Of a stretch of DNA of 64,000 nucleotides, positions 61,785 to 64,000 are shown piece after piece. A model generated the notes under the pieces. The model had not been told where the DNA came from and searched no databases. It saw only the letters and a program-made list of their open reading frames with translations. The translations under genes and the position numbers were made by a program. Source of the stretch: Rhizobiales bacterium dw_265 (lineage in GTDB: Bacteria; Pseudomonadota; Alphaproteobacteria; Micropepsales; Micropepsaceae); the NCBI GenBank assembly GCA_018449595.1, contig JAAVUU010000008.1, forward strand, positions 1 to 64,000, read 5' to 3'. How positions within the stretch are numbered: the stretch's first letter is position 1; each line of letters starts with the position of its first letter.

Positions 61785-62747
61785 ATGCCGGATCAATTGG
61801 CCGAAATACTGTTGCGCTATACCGATAGCCGGCTCGGAGAAGAGAGCCCTTTCAGAACGGCAATCGATGGATTGGTCATCCTCCGATCCGACCATCCGAA
61901 GCCGCCGACCCACATGATCTCCAGACCGGCGATGTGCATTGTGGCGCAGGGCGCCAAGTGGGCGATGTTTGGCGGCAATCGACTTGAGTACAGGGCAGGG
62001 CAGGCCCTCGTGGTCGGCGTTGAGACGCCTTCGATCGGTCGGGTCTTTGAAGCCAGTCCCGGCGAGCCTTGTCTGGTCCTGGCCTTCGAGTTGGATCTGG
62101 CGATCATGCGGAGTGTCGCGGAGGGACTCGACACCCCGCCAAGGATTAGCGGAGAACAAGGCCGCGGCGTGTTTGTGACCGACTTCCAGGGTCCGCTTGC
62201 CGATTGTGCCTTGCGCTTGGTCCGGCTGCTCGATACGCCAAAGGCGATCCCGACACTCTACCCTGTCATCATGCGCGAGATTTGCTATTGGCTTCTGACT
62301 GGCCCGCACGGCGGAGATGTGGCGAGAATGAGCCTTGCGAACAGCCCGTCGCAGCCGGTGATGCGGGCCATGCAGAGTTTGCGAAAGCGTTTCAGAGAGA
62401 CGGTTCGGATCGAGGAATTAGCTGCGATCGCACAGATGAGCCCTTCTGCCTTCCATCGTCAATTTAAGACGCTAACTGCGCTGACCCCGCTCCAATATCA
62501 GAAGCATCTCCGATTGCTGGAGGCCCGCCGGCTGATGATTTCAAGCGCCGTCAATGTCGAGGCGGCGTCCTTCCGGGTCGGCTATGAAAGCCCGTCACAG
62601 TTCAGCCGCGAATATACCCGCATGTTCGGTACGCCGCCAAAACGTGATGCGAAGCAAATGCATACCATGCTTGGAAAAGGCCGGCCTCTAGCAGACGCGG
62701 GGTTGATGGCGGGTGATCGTCAACGGTCCGATCACCTTCAAAGCTGA
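61785..62747 (+). CDS. AraC family transcriptional regulator
   Basis: 320 residues. N-terminal cupin-like AraC_N domain (about 20-180, ISRPAMCIVAQGAKWAMFGG, LEYRAGQALVVGVE), then two HTHs: TVRIEELAAIAQMSPSAFHRQFKTLTALTPLQYQKHLRLLEAR and AASFRVGYESPSQFSREYTRMFG. Divergent from the SDR gene, which it probably activates. Confidence 0.94.
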   Translation: MPDQLAEILLRYTDSRLGEESPFRTAIDGLVILRSDHPKPPTHMISRPAMCIVAQGAKWAMFGGNRLEYRAGQALVVGVETPSIGRVFEASPGEPCLVLAFELDLAIMRSVAEGLDTPPRISGEQGRGVFVTDFQGPLADCALRLVRLLDTPKAIPTLYPVIMREICYWLLTGPHGGDVARMSLANSPSQPVMRAMQSLRKRFRETVRIEELAAIAQMSPSAFHRQFKTLTALTPLQYQKHLRLLEARRLMISSAVNVEAASFRVGYESPSQFSREYTRMFGTPPKRDAKQMHTMLGKGRPLADAGLMAGDRQRSDHLQS

Positions 62748-63101
62748 ACAACCACGCGCTTAGTGCAGCGAGCGAATATAGCCGATCACTCATCGGCTCT
62801 GCTTATGCTTCTTCTGCTTTGCCTGGAATTGCTCCATCCGCACGTTGAGACGGTCATTCGCAAAGCACCTCCATGACGCAGGAGAAAATACTATGGCGGG
62901 CTCCGTGCGAGCATTGCAAGTTTCCCAGGGCATGGGCTGCTTCATTCGATCTGTGGCGGAAAGATCGAACTCCAGATGCCATGCGGTTCACAAGGGGGCC
63001 AAAATGCTCCGGTAAAGAACTGAGTAGCGGAGAGAAAAATCTACCAAAAATAGATGGTGTGCTGATCCGGCGAACGCCGGCCTATCCTTGATAGATTGGG
63101 C
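62748..63101. other. intergenic stretch, little recognised
   Basis: About 350 bases. On the minus strand a short stretch ends RMEQFQAKQKKHKQSR before a stop at 62790; it looks like the charged tail of some protein but has no start of its own. Otherwise nothing clear. Confidence 0.35.
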
Positions 63102-63130
63102 TTTACAGGTGTATCACCAGGTGTTATATA
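63102..63130 (+). promoter_or_regulatory. promoter and operator of the toxin-antitoxin pair
   Basis: TTTACA-N17-TATATA. The spacer holds GGTGTATCACC (inverted repeat) and two CAGGTGT copies 12 bases apart, fit for antitoxin binding. The -10 ends one base before the toxin ATG, so the transcript may be leaderless or start from TTGATA (63088). Confidence 0.5.
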
Positions 63131-63131
63131 G

Positions 63132-63497
63132 ATGATGAGGCAGGTTGAGACTCCAGGCCGTCTTTTCAAGACCGCCTGGTTTTCCAAGGCGGCACGCAAA
63201 GCCCGGATTTCGGATGCCGAGCTTTGCGAGGCAATGGCCGAAGTGATGATGGGCCTGTGTGACGATCTTGGCGGTGGCGTTTTCAAGAAGCGCCTCAACA
63301 AGAACATGCACCGGAGTATCATTGCGGCGAAGGGTGCGAGGTATTGGGTTTACGCCTACCTGTTCGCCAAGAAGGACCGGGCAAATATCAGCCCGGACGA
63401 ACTGGTTGAATTTCGGAAGCTCGCCACGCTCTACGCTGCAAAGACCGGAGCGGACATTCTGCAGGAGATCGAGGCGGGGGAACTGGTGGAGATATGA
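63132..63497 (+). CDS. type II toxin, RelE/HigB-like
   Basis: 121 residues: RLFKTAWFSKAARKARISDAELCEAM, KKRLNKNMHRSIIAAKGARYWVYAYLFAKKDRANISPDELVEF. The Lys/Arg-rich core and YLFAKKDRANI match the DUF4258/RelE-like mRNA interferase family linked to NadS/HigA antitoxins. The antitoxin ATG begins one base after the stop, in toxin-first order. Confidence 0.85.
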   Translation: MMRQVETPGRLFKTAWFSKAARKARISDAELCEAMAEVMMGLCDDLGGGVFKKRLNKNMHRSIIAAKGARYWVYAYLFAKKDRANISPDELVEFRKLATLYAAKTGADILQEIEAGELVEI

Positions 63498-63498
63498 A

Positions 63499-63822
63499 AT
63501 GACGACGAAGCGGAAGTTCAAGAGCGACGCCTTCGAGGCCATCCATAGCAACGTGTCCGGCATGTATCGCGCCGGCACGATTGACAAAGCGACGATGCGC
63601 GAGTTTGACGAAAGCTGCCTTGCGGTGCCGCCGGAAATTGAACCGGCGCAGATCAAGCGTCTGCGCGAAAAGAACCACGTCAGCCAGCCGGTGTTCGCAC
63701 GTTACCTCAACACCAGCGAAAGCACCGTCAAGCAATGGGAGACGGGAGCTAAAAGACCTAGCGGCTTGGCTCTAAAACTTTTGGCTATTGTGCAAAAACA
63801 TGGATTGCAGATTCTAGGTTAA
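63499..63822 (+). CDS. type II antitoxin, HigA/NadS-like HTH
   Basis: 107 residues. N-terminal helical part (FEAIHSNVSGMYRAGTIDKATMREFDESC), then XRE-type HTH: QIKRLREKNHVSQPVFARYLNTSESTVKQWETGAKRPSG. It should bind the repeats before the toxin gene and neutralise the toxin. A one-base gap implies coupled translation. Confidence 0.88.
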   Translation: MTTKRKFKSDAFEAIHSNVSGMYRAGTIDKATMREFDESCLAVPPEIEPAQIKRLREKNHVSQPVFARYLNTSESTVKQWETGAKRPSGLALKLLAIVQKHGLQILG

Positions 63823-63907
63823 CGCCACGCTGACGACGCAGCGCAAGCTGGTGCCCTTGGACAGCGCGGACAGGTAAGCTGATGGCAAAAGGACCGGCGG
63901 GACGGTG

Positions 63908-64000
63908 ATGGCCGAGACATTTGAACGGCAATTGGCGAGGGTGTCGGGGAGGGTACACCGGGTCTACATGAATGACCATCAGCATCGCATGGAAAACGGC
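63908..64000 (+). CDS. start of an unidentified gene, cut by right edge
   Basis: 31 codons from ATG with GGGACGGTG upstream: MAETFERQLARVSG, then RVHRVYMNDHQHRMEN. Too short to identify. An in-frame stop lies just upstream, so the ATG is the most distal start. Confidence 0.4.
   Translation, partial: MAETFERQLARVSGRVHRVYMNDHQHRMENG

Noticed and set aside
1..64000. tRNA, rRNA, CRISPR, insertion sequences, prophage
   Set aside because: No cloverleaf, repeat-spacer array, transposase or phage gene was recognised by reading; a dedicated search could still find a tRNA.

Overview
This 64 kb window is GC-rich, gene-dense bacterial DNA, most likely from an alphaproteobacterium. The evidence is HWE/HisKA_2 histidine kinases with receiver-only regulators, Ku, DUF6894-type small proteins, ExoD, NAD-dependent formate dehydrogenase, and repeated promoter-like sequences of the alphaproteobacterial general-stress sigma factor (EcfG type, GGAAC-N16/17-CGTT or AGTT). 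Genus is not determined. I saw no rRNA, tRNA, CRISPR array or insertion sequence.

Layout. 0-3 kb: MFS transporter end, EthD-like protein, Ohr, a DUF308-like membrane protein and a TetR regulator with three operator copies. 3.2-4.0 kb: three decayed gene ends (SDR head, hydrolase tail, LysR tail). 4-18.4 kb: stress and DNA-repair island with Ku, exonuclease III, CsbD, small stress proteins, decayed imuA, a HAD phosphatase with a CDF transporter, a twice-frameshifted SRAP gene and two kinase/receiver pairs. 18.4-22.2 kb: a SET protein facing an operon of methyltransferase, heme-oxygenase-like diiron oxidase and PurD-like ATP-grasp ligase; this is the best candidate for an undescribed pathway. 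22.4-36.6 kb: ExoD, UbiB-like kinase, KatE, GlsB/YeaQ protein, GGDEF-EAL protein, Hsp20, small exported proteins, MarC, hemerythrin, ClpP-like protein and AlkB-like oxygenase.

36.8-54.5 kb is a catabolic or detoxification region: FecI-FecR-TonB receptor, an exported metallo-beta-lactamase-fold protein, LysR divergent from two epoxide-hydrolase-like enzymes and a VOC protein, then TetR divergent from MFS + F420-type reductase + three SDRs, then another TetR with an SDR. 54.5-64 kb: further remnants, an operon of quinone-reductase-like protein, formate dehydrogenase and LutABC, an AraC/SDR pair, a toxin-antitoxin pair and a gene start at the right edge.

How it fits together. The left half reads as a general-stress regulon: eight promoter-like sites sit upstream of exported, membrane, catalase, hemerythrin and repair genes in the correct orientation. 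The right half is a series of self-contained regulator-enzyme modules. Several genes carry frameshifts (SRAP, imuA, UbiB tail, small proteins near 34.0, 54.8 and 60.8 kb), so either decay is ongoing or the assembly has indel errors.
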